DNA of 64,000 bases, taken from NCBI GenBank assembly GCA_034440575.1, contig JAOTOL010001662.1:2533501-2597500 (forward strand). Reading direction: 5' to 3'. Below are positions 23,541 to 36,834 of this stretch, piece by piece. Position numbers and translations under genes: made by a program. Numbering within the stretch: position 1 is the first letter of the stretch; each line of letters begins with the position of its first letter. Source of the DNA: Imbricaverruca yamaguchii (lineage: Eukaryota; Arthropoda; Thecostraca; Neoverrucidae). Under the pieces are notes generated by a model, which was given only the letters and a program-made list of their open reading frames with translations, had not been told where the DNA came from and ran no database searches.

Positions 23541-24737
23541 CAGTATGTAAGCTACGTTCTTTTTCAACACATAATTGGGGAATCTTAAAGACGTATAGTT
23601 CTAAATCATGGTAACTATGGCACACCGCATCCCCATAGTGAGCCTGCAATGACCTTGCACCCCTCCCACACATACACGCCCATAGCGGAAGCCGAATAAA
23701 TATTGTCCGAACAGTAATATTAGTGGTTTCACTTGCACCAAGAAAATGTCTATTAGTTAATTTAAAAAACATCCATCCAGCCGTGAAGAGTACCAAGTCC
23801 AGAAATAAAAGTGTGCATTCGGAAGTACCCATACCGCGATGACAGTTCTTTTCCAGGTCACTCTTGGCAAGGTCACTCAAGCAAAGCGAATCCTATAGCC
23901 GTCACCCACATCCAAGAGAGCATATGTAGCACCATGCTAGGAATGTCCCCGATTTTGCCGCTTAAGAAGCCTGGACGTGTTGTTTGGTAGCACCGAGTGA
24001 CACCAGGCAAAGCCTCATGACTGCGGCATGCCTCCCGGAGCATACCAATGATGCTTAGCATGGCTCCCAGGACATGTTAATGACGATTACCCTGCCTCGA
24101 TTACAGAAAGTGACGATTACAGAAAGTGCTCCTGAGATTATATTTACAGTATTTTCCCTTGCTTGCACCTGAATAGTAGGGCAAGCAGACTCGGCGACAA
24201 AAGTCGCTTCCAGTTGATGTAATGCAGCGGTTTAAGCGTAGACTCGGTGATTGGCTGAGTGGTAGCCAAAACAAGGCAACTCGCAGCGACTGAATCGCCG
24301 TAAGCTCCAGGTTCTGTAGCACATGAGACACGCTGGCACGCAAACCATCCACTAACTAATATGTGTGTGGAGCAAGTGTGTGCAAAACCACACACGGTAT
24401 TTCGGCATCTTTCGACACCTGTTCCACATGGCGACACGCCAATGCGATGACTGGCCCGGCGAACGTTCTCAAGGCAATTAAGTTAGCAACATTGTGACAC
24501 TGCTACCCTCTGCCAAACATGCAAGTTACTGACTCCAATGGCTGCCACCGCTCTGAACCCTCCGATTCGTGAGATGCTGGAATTTAGACGTCTGAGTCGC
24601 CGATGCTCAAGGCATTGCTATTCGCCTTGAAATATATAAGCGCGCAAAACACCGTCGATGGCTCACAAGAACATGCTTCCAACGCTTTACTCGCATCTTT
24701 CGACAACCATAATAGTCGATTTCCAGCCCGATTTGCA

Positions 24738-24969
24738 ATTATTTGTACAGGATGAGGTCTGGCACATCGACAATTGCCAGCATGCCATTGCGTGCAGCGC
24801 TGACAGCGACACTGCACAGTACGGGCGTCGTGCGCATCATCCGGCAGGTGCCTCCCAGCAGGGCGGCCGCCAGCAGCAGCAGCGAGTCGTGCACAGTGAC
24901 GACTGTGGGCTTGAACAGGTGGTCGCCCAGCGGCTGCAGCGGGCTCACCACGGCCAGTTGGGTCAGCAT
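24738..24969 (-). CDS. Candidate exon of a multi-pass membrane protein
   Basis: Minus strand: a pyrimidine-rich tract and ATTCCAG (about 24,970-24,976) precede an open frame starting MLTQLAVVSPLQPLGDHLFK. A hydrophobic segment follows (SLLLLAAALLGGTCRMM) and then a second one (TPVLCSVAVSAARNGMLAIV). High GC and codon-like composition contrast with the AT-rich surroundings. The pattern resembles a transmembrane pair of MFS carriers such as the SLC46 family, but this is a weak impression and no signature motif is decisive. The 3' boundary is unclear; the frame runs to a stop at about 24,739. Confidence 0.35.
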
Positions 24970-25024
24970 CTGGAATAAAAACATGTGGCCAGGTACACCA
25001 GGGTCACAAACACAGCACCACCTG

Positions 25025-25062
25025 CAATGGGCCCACCACAGCCAGCCAGGTCAGCGTCTGTA
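25025..25062 (-). pseudogene. Duplicate of the start of the preceding exon, with its acceptor
   Basis: Minus strand: TTATACAG is followed by ACGCTGACCTGGCTGGCTGT and GGTGGGCCCATTGCAG. This matches ATGCTGACCCAACTGGCCGT and GGTGAGCCCGCTGCAG at the start of the 24.97-kb exon. After about 36 bp the similarity ends and a stop follows, so it cannot replace the full exon. Confidence 0.55.
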
Positions 25063-25642
25063 TAAAATAATTGTCTATGATGTGGTCTGTCATACAACAT
25101 CAGTTGATAAGGATAGGTATTTTGGATAGTTATCGCTAAAATACTGACCCCCTAAATAAGGCATCCCAAAAGACTGGAAAAAGGTGCATGTATGAGCACT
25201 CCAGTGGATCAGAGTTGCGTTTTAAGAGCTTAAGCTACTTTAAATGGCATCATTTCCATGTCAAATTTTGGCATTCCACTGTACTTGTTTTGACCTCTCA
25301 CACCTCATGGAAAACTATTATTTTACCACTGCTGTAGGAACACAGCTTTTACTATCTTCCTTGGCCAGCCTACAATAAAAAGTACATTGACACAGGCATG
25401 AGACGAAGATGTGGTGTTGCTGGGAGCACTTACTATGAGTATGAGCTTTCTTTCATCATGCAAGCACATATGCTTTGAACCTAGATTCAGTAACAGTAGT
25501 GCTGGCTCTCCATGCTTATAAGAACAAATATAGGGAGGCAAAAACCTCTCAGGGGAATAAAGCAAGACATTGGGGACAGGTGTGCTCTCGCCTGGTTCTC
25601 TCACCTGGTTGGCTCCCCAAATTCTCGAGCACCACTCACCCA

Positions 25643-25684
25643 GAGATGAGTTCCGTGACCGATGAAGGGAGCCCGTATCTGCAG
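25643..25684 (-). CDS. Possible small exon of the same membrane protein
   Basis: Minus strand: an acceptor GTACCTGCAG, about 41 open bases (YGLPSSVTELISG in one frame) and a GTGAGT donor. Splice signals are good but the exon is too short to identify. Everything from 25,700 to 27,632 is AT-rich with recurring GTAGGTACCTAC-like palindromes and no supported gene. Confidence 0.25.
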
Positions 25685-27640
25685 GTACGCCAGTCCCCTA
25701 GACTAAAGAAAAGTATGGTTACCAAGTATGCTTTTGGACATTTTCCTTTTTTTTCATGTTAGAAGAGAAGCCAAATTTAACCTGGCATAACTAAACCAAA
25801 CCAAACCTCCTTGTATGCTTCATGGAGGCAAAGTATGTAAAACTTGTCTGATGGTTACCTTAAACTGCCAAAGCACTCTAAAGCCCAAATAACTACCTAC
25901 ATTAAGCTGAAATAATGCCCTTACCTATGCAGGTAGGAATATAGGTAGGGGCACTTATCTGTACTAGGCTATGCTTTTTGGTCAATGGGAAAAAGAATGA
26001 CAATAGGTCACTTTTGGTTTGGCAATTACTTCTGGTCATTTCTAATGAATGAATATAGTATTCATTTCAATCTCTTTTGGAAATGAGCACTTCCATCGAC
26101 ATCACAAATTCAAGGTGTAGTACCTAGGCACCTACCTCATAGTTAAAATATGGTTGTATTTTTTTAAGGTGCACAATGTTGAAACAAGTACAGTAGGATG
26201 TAAAAATTTGCCATGAAAAGAAGATCACTTGACATAACCTAAACATTTTTCAGTCACAATCTTGATCCAACATCATACTCATATGTGCACCTTCCTTTCT
26301 TTTTTAGATACCTAATTTTGGGATGACTATTTGGGCAATAACAATACTAAATACCTTTCCCTATAAACTGGTATTTCATAACAGACGGTGTGATGAGTAG
26401 TCCTCTTAACCAGAATTGTGCTAAGAAATTTTCATGCATCACAATCCCCAATGAACATGATACTGTTAATATGATACTGTGAGAAATTAGTTAATTCAAG
26501 GCTTCATAAAGACTTTATGTCTTATCGACATTATATTTGACTAATAAATTATCACCTATCTACATTGGTAACTACCTACCAACCTTGGTATGGGAAGAGG
26601 GGGCTCCCCGAACACCCGTGCGAAATGTTCCAGCGGGGTATCACGGCCATACAAATATTGTGTTGTAGGTACCTACCCGCCTACCGTGCATAACATTGGC
26701 TTATCGCCGCCAAGATAACTATAGACAGGTTGTGGTGACATCCATGGCATGGGTGCTTGTTGGGTCTCACATACATTTGACCAAGGCCCTTTCATTTGAC
26801 TATCATTTGGTTTGATCCTAGGTACTAATACTAAACTGGCTTCATCATCAGTAGTCTGGGCTCCGATTGCGAACGCGGGGTACTTGCATTTTCATTTTGT
26901 AATGACGTTTGCAGTGCCAAGGCTCCATCAACTTTGTATCTGAAATAAGGTTGGTAGGTAGGTACCTAGGGGAAGAGGGAGTGCATCCGAACACCTTCAG
27001 ATGCCTCCCGCATCATGTTCAGCAAAGAATAGTGGTGTTCATAAGTGTTGGACCTGTCTCTACCAAAATATGAAGGTCTGGTTGCATAGTTAGTAGTAAC
27101 AGTTATTTGTGTATGGAGGGTGTGAAGTTCAGAGGCACACCATGTTAGGCTTCCAAGAGCTTTAGGCTTAAGGAAACCAGAAGGAAGTGGCTTTCAATAT
27201 TTTTGTTGCAATTACACCATCATTTTTTGGGGTATTTTTGTTGTAAAAAATATTTTTGGATTTTTTTTTGGGTGGAATGCTATGCTTATGAATGTGCTGA
27301 ACATGATGTGACCACATATTTCCTCAAGTAATGCATACTTTTCAGTTTGTAGCTCAAATATAGGTAAGTATTGTGATCTAGGAAAATGTTTATGCTATTT
27401 TTCAGTGAGATGCTTTTTCATGTGAGTAAGATGAGGCAACCATTTATTTTCTCCACAAATTATTACTTTTCAGTACACAAGAAATTAACTATCATAATAT
27501 TCACCTAACATAACCTAACCTAACTTAGCCTTGCAGTTCATACAAGAAAGCAAATTATTTCCTCTAATGGAGAATTTCCAAACAATTGTTTTCTCTGAAA
27601 AATTCAACTTAAAAAACCTAACAGAGCCTAAGCTGAGCAG

Positions 27641-29955
27641 CAGTGTTGGAAAAACTGGAGTTTGTTGATGTCATGCATACCATTACATTTTGTACTCCAG
27701 GATTGTGACTAGACTAAATGAAATATTTTGTACTCCAGAAGGGAAAACGAAGAACAACATTGTTTGGTTGAGCGCTACCACTCAAAGTCCATACCTGACA
27801 ACAACTAGCAGTTTCCGCGACCCCAGCGAGCTGACCAGCCAACGTCACTACACATCCTTGAAAGGCAGTACAAAGCGTACAGAGCATAGGGCATCAGTGT
27901 TGCACTAAAATTTGTAAAGGACCTTACTAAAACTGGCTACGCACAACTTTCTGCACTTCATATGTGAAAAGACGCTATATTTGTGTCAATAAAGTCAACA
28001 ATTAATTCAATATTTATTCAATATTTATTCAATATTGGTTCAATATTTATCCATGTTTAATCTGATATGACATACTTAGATTAATGAATATCTATTTCAT
28101 ATTACTCTTTGGAAACTTGCACTGGAGCCTAGAGGTGTTCTATAGCCTTGTGCTGGAGTACCCGCCAAGAAGCAACAGAAATCTCTAGTTGGCAATTCTG
28201 TGAGTACTTGGTGGCACCAGAGTATAAATTTGAAGCCTGGTTTCACTAGTAAATGCTTTGAATGCACAATTGAATGTTGTTTTTTTAAAGGGAAAACTTT
28301 TTTTTAGACACAATGAGCTTGTTCAATGCAAGAAAATCACTTCAAATTTCCTAAAAATCCGCCCCGGAGCAAGCAAGTTCTCTGAGGCGATTACACCAAG
28401 AAACCAATGTCATTTGTGCACTTTTGCATGACTGTCACATATTTTTGTTGTAAATGTGTGCAAAGATAAACATGCGCCTTGAAATTTAACCACATTTTGG
28501 GTTCATCTGTGTCAGTGAATGGTCTGTAATACATGTTCCGAAATTTACTCCGACCCATTCCCTGTTCCCCCACTCCATGAGCAGTTGTACTTCTAGGGCT
28601 GAGGTAGCGAATCCGACCAGCTCTATCTAAGAAGAAAAATAAAACCGCCTGTGAGCGGTTTTACAGGGACAATTTGTACTCCCATCTAGCAGCTCTAGAT
28701 ACTCCTAACTCGACCCTTGCTTCAAATAAACATTCCAGACATGAACTAAACAAGTACATAAAGGAACTTTCAATGTTCATAAGAATCGTTTTTCAGTATT
28801 TTTTTCCAGCTTTTCCATGCAAAATAACTGTTTCTTGGTGGTGAGAATAGCACTGTTTTAGACGGATTGTTTTAGTATAATTTTTATTAAACCATCATAT
28901 ATTCCAAAACAATAGTCTGTCCATATCCAATAGTCACATGGTTTTTGCTGTGCCAGGTGTGCGCAAGGCCGGCTCACAACCGTGTGCATCGTGAGCCGCT
29001 CTCGGTTGTCGGGTTTGAGTTTGTGAACACATCGATTAGGTATACTTTTGTTACCATTTTCTCTACCATTGCTCATGAAGTTGGCTTATAACCTCATCCT
29101 TCGCTAATAATTTAACCACAGCCAATTTTGGGGTCTGAGCCAGAGCTGTGTATTATGCGTCGGTGGCAAATCATATGCACAAACTCGGAATAGCTCAAAG
29201 GTTGACCGGGTCATGAAATGCATTTTGGGGTGCTTGAGATTTTGGACAACAATGGAAGTTAGCAATAATTCAAATTAATCGCGGGTGAACCCGGCTCATT
29301 AATTGTGGGACTAGTCCTTTGGAAAAGTGTTTGTTGAAGGATGATCCCGGTGGTGTGGTCCGCCCAAGATGAGTGAGTGCGATTCATCCGGAACTCTGCC
29401 AGGAGAAATGTTATTGGTGTATTCACATTACATCATGCCTATTTATCATAAATATTTGTTTGTGAACTTTGGGAATATATCACCCACCTACACTGAGGCA
29501 ATATCTATACACTTTGCAGATATCATGGGTATATTTTTTTGAGTACTTTGGCTACTGAGGGCATTTCCCACTAGGTTGCATTCCTTGGCACAATTGCACC
29601 TATTCATGACTTAGCTTGCTGACATATTGCTGACTTAGCAGTTAGCTATATGTACATATATATTTGTATGGTACATGCAGCATGAAATGCTAACATTTAT
29701 TTTTAATTCCATTAAAGCAATACTATCTGGTTATTGACAACTCATTTTTTTCTTTCAGCAAAGTTTTTGACATTGCTTAGTTTTCCATGATGTTTATGCA
29801 TACAAAAATGCTAACATTGGTTTTCGTTCCCACTAAAACAAGGCCAATTGTCACCAAGTGCATAGCTATTTTCTGGAATCCTGCTAAAAAATTCGTACTC
29901 CAGCTAAAAATTGTGTACTCCACTACAAATAAAAATATATGGAAATCCTACACTG
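27641..29955. mobile_element. Non-autonomous hAT element, 2.3 kb, inserted in the end of a relative
   Basis: Left end CAGTGTTGGAAAAACTGG (27,641). Right end ATGGAAATCCTACACTG (to 29,955). A perfect 8-bp duplication CTGAGCAG lies at 27,633-27,640 and 29,956-29,963. Subterminal GGAGTACAAAATTT-type motifs recur near both ends, as in hAT transposase-binding regions. No transposase frame is present. Sequence after 29,963 continues as TGTTGGAAAAACTGGCATTTG, so the target was the CAG terminus of another copy of the same family. Confidence 0.9.
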
Positions 29956-29960
29956 CTGAG

Positions 29961-30780
29961 CAGTGTTGGAAAAACTGGCATTTGTTGGTGTCATGCATTC
30001 CAATACATTCCAATACACTCCAGGATTGTGATTAGACTAAATGAAATATTTTGTACTTCAGAAGGGAAAATGAACAACAACATTGTTTGGTCAAGTGCTA
30101 CTACTCAAAGTTCAAACCTGAAAACAACTAGCAGTTTCAGCAATCCCTACATGCAGACCAGTCAATGTCACAATACAACTTCAAAAGGCAGTAAAAACCA
30201 GTACAAACCATATTGCACATGTTAGTTGGTGTCACGCTAAAAACGTTTCCACACAACTGGTGGTGCATGATGTCATTTGAGAAGACCCTATATTTCTGTG
30301 AATATAGTCAACAATGAATTCAATATTTATTCAATATTCATTCAATATTTATTCAATATTCATGCAATATTTATTCAATATTCATTCAATATTTATTCTG
30401 TATTTATTCAATATTCATTCAATATTGATTTAAGATTTAGCAATATTTATTTCTATATCAGGGTAGGATTTCCATACTTTTCTTGGTAGTGGAGTACAGT
30501 ATTTTTACCTGGAGTACGAAATTTTAACTGAATTTCAGAGATAGCTATGCACTTTTTGTATGCATAAACATCTTTTGGAAACCAAGCTATGTCCAAAATT
30601 TTGCTGCACTAAACAACATTAGTTGTCCATAACCAGGTAACATTGCTTTAATGTAAATAAAGCTAAGTATTAGCATTTCATGCCAGTGTAGGATTTCCAT
30701 ATTTTTTTTTCTGGTAGTGGAGTACAAAATGTTTTAGCTGGAATATGACATTTTGAGCTGGAGTACAAGGAAAAATTGAA
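29961..30780. mobile_element. Rearranged second copy of the hAT family
   Basis: It repeats 27,641-28,080 (for example GTGACTAGACTAAATGAAAT, and a (TCAATATTTAT)n block at 30,316-30,430). It then shows two inverted right ends (CAGGGTAGGATTTCC about 30,459 and CAGTGTAGGATTTCC about 30,685). No clean 8-bp duplication is found for the outer copy. Confidence 0.65.
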
Positions 30781-30784
30781 AAAA

Positions 30785-31344
30785 ACTGTAGTCATAAAAG
30801 GACAGCGAAATCAACCAGGGCCATACAATTTTTTGCCCCCACCCAAAAAAAAGGTTTTTTGTTGAAATTTCAAAATTTTGGGTTTTCTTCAATTTTCCTT
30901 TTCTAATGGGTAGAGCACACCAAGAAACGTTGTTGGAAGTCAACTTGCTCTCATAAAAAATGCCTACTTTAGTCAGAATCTTCAATGTTATCTCTAAGAA
31001 GCAAATATTGAACATTAATAAGTAGTCAAAAATGGAAGAAAAAAATTAAACATTCCTCTGGTAACTTTTGTTGCATCCCTACAGATAAGCATACGCTGGA
31101 AGTTTCGTTAAAATATCTGTACGTTAAAGCGTGACGACTGGTTTAACTTTTTTGGAAGTGACCTCGCTTGACCCTGACTAACTCGTTGACCCTAGATGAC
31201 CTTACTTCAAATTTTGAAACAGCACGCCAAATTGATGTGGGAAAAGGTACGCCAAATTTCGGCGCGCTGCCTCAGGCCTTTCGTTCACTGTCCGCGAAAA
31301 ACCTGAGGGGGCGATTGAAGACCCTCCCGGACGGGACGGGTTAA
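30785..31344 (+). mobile_element. Truncated TTAA-type (piggyBac-like) non-autonomous element
   Basis: The right end GGACGGGACGGG is followed by TTAA (31,341-31,344). The body matches 56,140-56,684 throughout (GTGACGACTGGTT, TGACCTCGCTTGACC, CAAATTGATGTGGGAAAAGG). The left terminus is missing. 31,345-31,846 holds no recognised gene. Confidence 0.75.
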
Positions 31345-31846
31345 ATTTAATTGATAATGTTCATCGGTCGAGAACATCTGTGGTTCTTCATTCCTGACCC
31401 ATGTCAGTAGGCCATTTGTGGTCGTGTTATATGCGCCCGCTTGGATCGGGACTTATTGGGAAAATTCCACCAGTCTCACCTGTTGGTCGATGTTGGCTTC
31501 ACGTCGCACTCAGAAGCTGGCATTGGCGCCACCCGCTTCTTACCCTGGCAGGGATGGCGAGCACAGCGAGTAATAGAAATCGAACCGCCGAGAAGGTACA
31601 ACACAACTCAAGCGATCCACATCCAACACCACCATCTGCGCCCGGAAAACGGAGAACGTGGAGATGGTTCCCGTCGCGATTAGCCGGTTTTACAGCGGAA
31701 ATTTCCTCATAGGTCACGTGGTCCGAGGAACAAGATATATGGAGAAGACCCGGCATAATGATTTGCATAAATTAAAAGCGACCACAAAATATAATTATCA
31801 CATCAGTTTTAATAACGAAATATGTTTGGCTATCCATATTATATAA

Positions 31847-32110
31847 GCCGCACCGGTAGCTCAGTTGGCTAGAGCGCTGGCCTGCACTGGTCTCCCCTGT
31901 ACTAGCAACACAGGGTTCCAGTCGCTTCGCGCGCTCGCATTTAGCCCCCGGCCGGGAGTGTCAGTTGGCAGCTGGCCCGATAAGGCCGGGGACCAGCTAC
32001 CGGACGGCCGCGTCGGTGCATTGGCGGCACGTAAAACTTTCGGTCTTAAATTCTGCCGTTCAACTGGAGTTCATGGATCGGGTGGTGTGGCCAGGGTTCA
32101 CGCACAAAGC
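31847..32110 (+). repeat. tRNA-like SINE or diverged retroposon
   Basis: Begins GCCGCACCGGTAGCTCAGTT, a canonical box A. A weak box B (GGGTTCCAGTC) lies about 50 bp on. The rest (to about 32,110) is GC-rich and unrelated to the other SINEs here. Not a functional tRNA: no acceptor stem pairing is seen. Confidence 0.45.
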
Positions 32111-32315
32111 TATGCTTAGCAATAGAACCCTGGTTCCTCAAGCCACCCCAGCAACAATTCGGACATTTTTTGTTTGTTTAATCCATGCTGCTGAAATAAG
32201 TAGAGTTAAACTTACGAACATGAGCAAATTGTAACATGCTTTCTAATTTACGTGGAGACTGCACACAGCTCTACGGAATATGACTGCCAACGAAGGACCG
32301 CCAGATACAAAATTG

Positions 32316-33829
32316 ACGCTGTTGTTAAATTAGCGAAGGATGAGGTTATAAGCCAACTTCATGTGCAATGGTAGAGAAAATGATAACAAAAGTATGCTTA
32401 ATCCATGTTAACCCTGGTTATACATATGGGTTTCGGAATATGTAATGGTTTAGTGAAAATTATACTAAAACAATCCGTCTAAAATGGTCGTATTTTCATT
32501 ACCAAAAAAAAACAGTTATTTTGCATGAAAAGCAGAAAAAAATGATTGAAACCGATTCTTATTGATATTAAAAGTTCCTTTATGTGCTTGTTTAGTTCAT
32601 GTCTGGAAGGTTTAGCTGAAGCAAGGATCGACTTGGTAGGATCCAGGGCTGCTAGACGGGAGAGCAAATTGCCCATTTAAAATCACTCAGGCAGTTTTAT
32701 TTTTGCTGTTAAATAGAGCTGGTCAGATTCACTTACCCCAGCACTTGAAGTACAGCTGATCACGGGGCGGGCAAACAGGGGATGGCTCTGAGTAAATTTA
32801 GAACAAGTATCACGGACCCTTCACTGACACTGATGAACCCCAAGTGCAGTTATATTTCAAGGCGCATGATTTATCTTTGCACACATTTACACAAAAATAT
32901 TTGCCAGTCATGCTTAAGTGCACAAATGGCATTAGTTCCTTGGTGTAATCGCCTCAGAGAACTTGCGTGCTGCGAGGCAGATTTTCGGAAATTTGAAGTG
33001 ATTTTCTTGCATTGAACAGGCTCATTGTCTAAAAAGTTGTCTCTTTCGCAAAATGACCTTTGATTGCATATTCGAAACACCTTAATGGCCCACCGAGGCT
33101 TCAAGTATTTACTCCGGCGATACCAAGTACCCCCAGATTTGCCAACTAGAGATTTCTGGTACTTCTTGACGAGCACTCCAGCACAAGCATCTAAAAATAA
33201 ACATGCAATAGCTATTTATTAATCTAAATATATCATATATATGAATAAATATTGATAACTATTGAATCAATATTAAATATTAAATTAATAATTGACTATA
33301 TTGACACAAATATAGCGTCATCTCACATGTCGTGAAGCGCCGCCAGTTGCGCGTAGACGTTTTTAGCGCAACACCGACGAGCATGTGCGGTACGCTTTGT
33401 ACTGCCTTTCAAAGATGTATTGTGGGGGCGGGGATGGCCGAGTGGTTAAGGTGTCGGGCTATGGGTACCAAATGTCCCGGGTTCGACTCTAGCACCACTC
33501 AGGACATTTCACAATCCCGCGGCCCACCGGCGAAACAGTGTGGGCGGCGCCATTAGCCGTGAATGTGCATAAAGTGTGTCATGAACCAACCAATAAACAA
33601 ATAAATAAAAAGATGTATTGTGACGTTGACTGGTCGGCGTGCAGGTGATCGCTGATACCGCTAGTTGTTTTCAGGTATGGACTTTAAGTGGTAGCACTCG
33701 ACCAAACAATGTTGTTCTTCGTTTTCCCTTCTGGAGTACAAAATATTTCATTTAGTCTAGTCACAATCCTGGAGTACATGATGCATTGGTATGCATTACA
33801 CGAACAGACGTCAGTTCTTCCAACGCTGC
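32316..33829 (-). mobile_element. Third copy of the hAT family, inverted, carrying a SINE
   Basis: Reverse-complement similarity to 27,641-29,115: GCGAAGGATGAGGTTATAAG matches the complement at about 29,085-29,105, and GTTGTTCTTCGTTTTCCCTT matches about 27,740. It ends in CCAACGCTG (complement CAGCGTTGG) at 33,829. A SINE splits it at 33,425-33,609. Confidence 0.75.
33425..33609 (+). repeat. tRNA-derived SINE with target duplication (family A)
   Basis: Starts GGGGCGGGGATGGCCGAGTG (box A) with box B GGGTTCGACTC. The body contains ACATTTCACAATCCCGCGGC and GGCGGCGCCATTAGCCGTGA, and the tail is AAACAAATAAATA. A perfect 13-bp duplication AAGATGTATTGTG flanks it (33,412-33,424 and 33,610-33,622). 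The head resembles a tRNA with a long class II arm (Leu or Ser type). Confidence 0.93.
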
Positions 33830-34258
33830 TATATATTATATATTTATATTAATCAATACTTATCCAATATGTATTATAAGATATTTGTTCTGGAGTGCTC
33901 GCCAAGAAGTACCAGAAATACTTGGTGTCGCCGGAGTAAATACTGGAAGCCTCGTTTGGCCATTAAGGTGCTTTGAATGTGCAATCGAAGGCCATTTTGT
34001 TAAAGGGACAACTTATTTTTAGACACAATAAGCCCATTGAATGCAAACAAGTAACCTGTGCCTTGCATCGGCGGTTTTCAGGGTACAAGGTTTCGATTCC
34101 TCGAAATGCTCACCATGTCTGCTAGGTTAAGAAGTGGGTAAGGACATTGGTTTCAGCCCCACTAAAACAAGGTTAATTGTCGGTAAGTACATAGCTATTT
34201 TTTGTACTCCGGCTCAAAATGTTGTACTCCACTTCCAAAAAAGAAAAGAAATCCTACA
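33830..34258 (+). mobile_element. Fourth, internally deleted copy of the hAT family
   Basis: Forward match to 28,130-28,330 (CGCCAAGAAGTACCAGAAAT, TTTAGACACAATAAGC). It then shows the right end AAGAAATCCTACACTG. It abuts the inverted copy at 33,829, giving a large inverted-repeat arrangement. Confidence 0.65.
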
Positions 34259-34499
34259 CTGAAGCTAAGTTAGCTTGACCCATTTTTAACACGCGCACGC
34301 CCGGGGGGGGTGGGGGGCAGATATGTTCCCCATGCGGTTGGTCATCTTAGGTCCGATCATCAGGGCAGGCGAAGTCGTAGCGGCTTGAGTGGCTACGTTT
34401 ACTGACGTGTCCGTTGGCGAGAGCTCCAAAGATCCGTCGAGCTGGTTGGTACTTGTATCCTGCGGGGACAACGAATACCACAGCGTGAAGGTACTAGAT

Positions 34500-35189
<690 letters not shown>

Positions 35190-35190
<1 letters not shown>

Positions 35191-36740
35191 GAGAGCAGTT
35201 TATATGCGGTAACAGCCGACGTGTCAGAGTGCTGTTCCGTTGCAGCGGGCCGCACGCATGCGCAATGACCTGGGCCAGGTCACGGGCGATACTAGCCAGT
35301 TGACGAGCTTCTCGACGCATGCGCATAGTAATGGTCGTCGCGCGACTCATGTGCGGTCAGAGCACGAGCTACTACAAAGTAACCCAACTACATTCGGAGT
35401 TCTAGGTGGCATAACTTGCACAATAATTGTGCGATTGATTTCAAACTTATAACACGTCATGATCTCACCAGGGACCATAATATGCACATCGTTCTGTTTC
35501 GTTGCATTGACCTTAGGTCAGGTCGCGGCCATGGCTTCCCCATTATAGGGCTATGGCAAAATATAAAAATGTTTCCTGGTTACATACTTGCTTTCAGAAT
35601 GATCTCACGACGGTTGTGGCATGTAGTTGGAAGCTATGCTCAATGTTGCCGCTGGCATTTTTGTTCAGTGACCTCACCAAGGTCATCTGAGGTCACCTGA
35701 GACCATTACACATTTCCGCGCATTATATCGCACTGCATTGAGCTAGAAGGCTGAATTTACCGTCATTGTGCTTGTATCGCCAAGACGTGTCGATTGATGC
35801 ATTACATGCCCTCCCTAGGCTACTTCGTGACATTGACCTGAGATCATAGTTTCGGTTGACCTGACCTTAAATCACACCGCCTATTGTCGATAACACATTT
35901 CAAGGGCTGTCGATTAGCGTTCGCCGTTTGTTTCTATCTGTTATAGGTCCTGAGATATGTGTCAATAGCTGAGAGTCTCACCTGATCTAGTCGAATCTGG
36001 TGAATCCCACCCAGTGACCTGAAAATTAACCTGAGGAAAAAACATTACGAAAACACTTTCCATAGAGCCTGTCACCAGCTATCCAACGCCGTTTTCCGTT
36101 TGTCGCTAGCTAGTTCTACATACCCCCTAAGTTCTAGAGATCTTGGGGGGGCAGACATCTGCCCCCCTCCCCGGACATGCGAAGTTGGCGCGGACCGCCG
36201 AACGTACGAGTGTTAAATAAAGGAAACTTAGTGTAAAAAAACCCCAATAAATTTGTCTTAAAAGTTTTTATTTTTTGTTCTTGAATTTTTCTCCAGAGTA
36301 CCATGTTTTTGAAAGGGACTAAGATGATGGTACCACTTATTTTATGTGTAAATTATTATTTTTAAGGTAGAAATATGACTTAAAAGAACATATACTAACA
36401 GAACCTAACCAAATCTAACCCATGTGTTTGCTTTATGCTTGCAAAATGTGTTTCATTGCAATTTGATTTTTTATAGAATATATTTTAAGGTGAAAAAGAC
36501 AACACAACCACTCATTTTTTTCTGCAAATGGAGATCATCAGTCCATCATTATGGCAGATTATCCTGTTCGGACTTTTAAGCCAACTTGTGTGTATGCGGT
36601 GATTCTTTATGTGGTGTACACATTCAAAGTTGATTCAAACTGGTCGGCGTTCGGTGCGGACGTGTAGCGGACCGAAGCAAAAGTGACGTGCGTTTAGCCA
36701 GGAGTTAGCACCGTGTTGTTTATATTAGTTTATTTTGGAG
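35190..36740. other. Non-coding stretch with TGACC half-sites and a G/C palindrome
   Basis: Many TGACCT/AGGTCA half-sites (35,510-35,700, 35,835-35,870, 36,010). A near-perfect palindrome GGGGGGCAGA-CA-TCTGCCCCCC lies at about 36,147-36,168. No gene is seen. The last 100 bp before 36,740 may be the 5' UTR of the LINE that follows. Confidence 0.5.
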
Positions 36741-36834
36741 AAGTTTGAAACTTAAGCTTTGCAGACCATCATTGCTACTTTGTACTAGATCTGAGCAACT
36801 CAACTTAACTTGGAGACCAAAAATTAGTGGTGCT

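Noticed and set aside
24225..24320. Another tRNA-derived SINE (TGGCTGAGTGGTAGCC ... AGGTTCTGTAGC)
   Set aside because: Box B is poor, and no body, tail or duplication matches either SINE family here.
33425..33500. Functional tRNA-Leu or tRNA-Ser
   Set aside because: Part of a SINE with a 13-bp target duplication; no matching acceptor stem.
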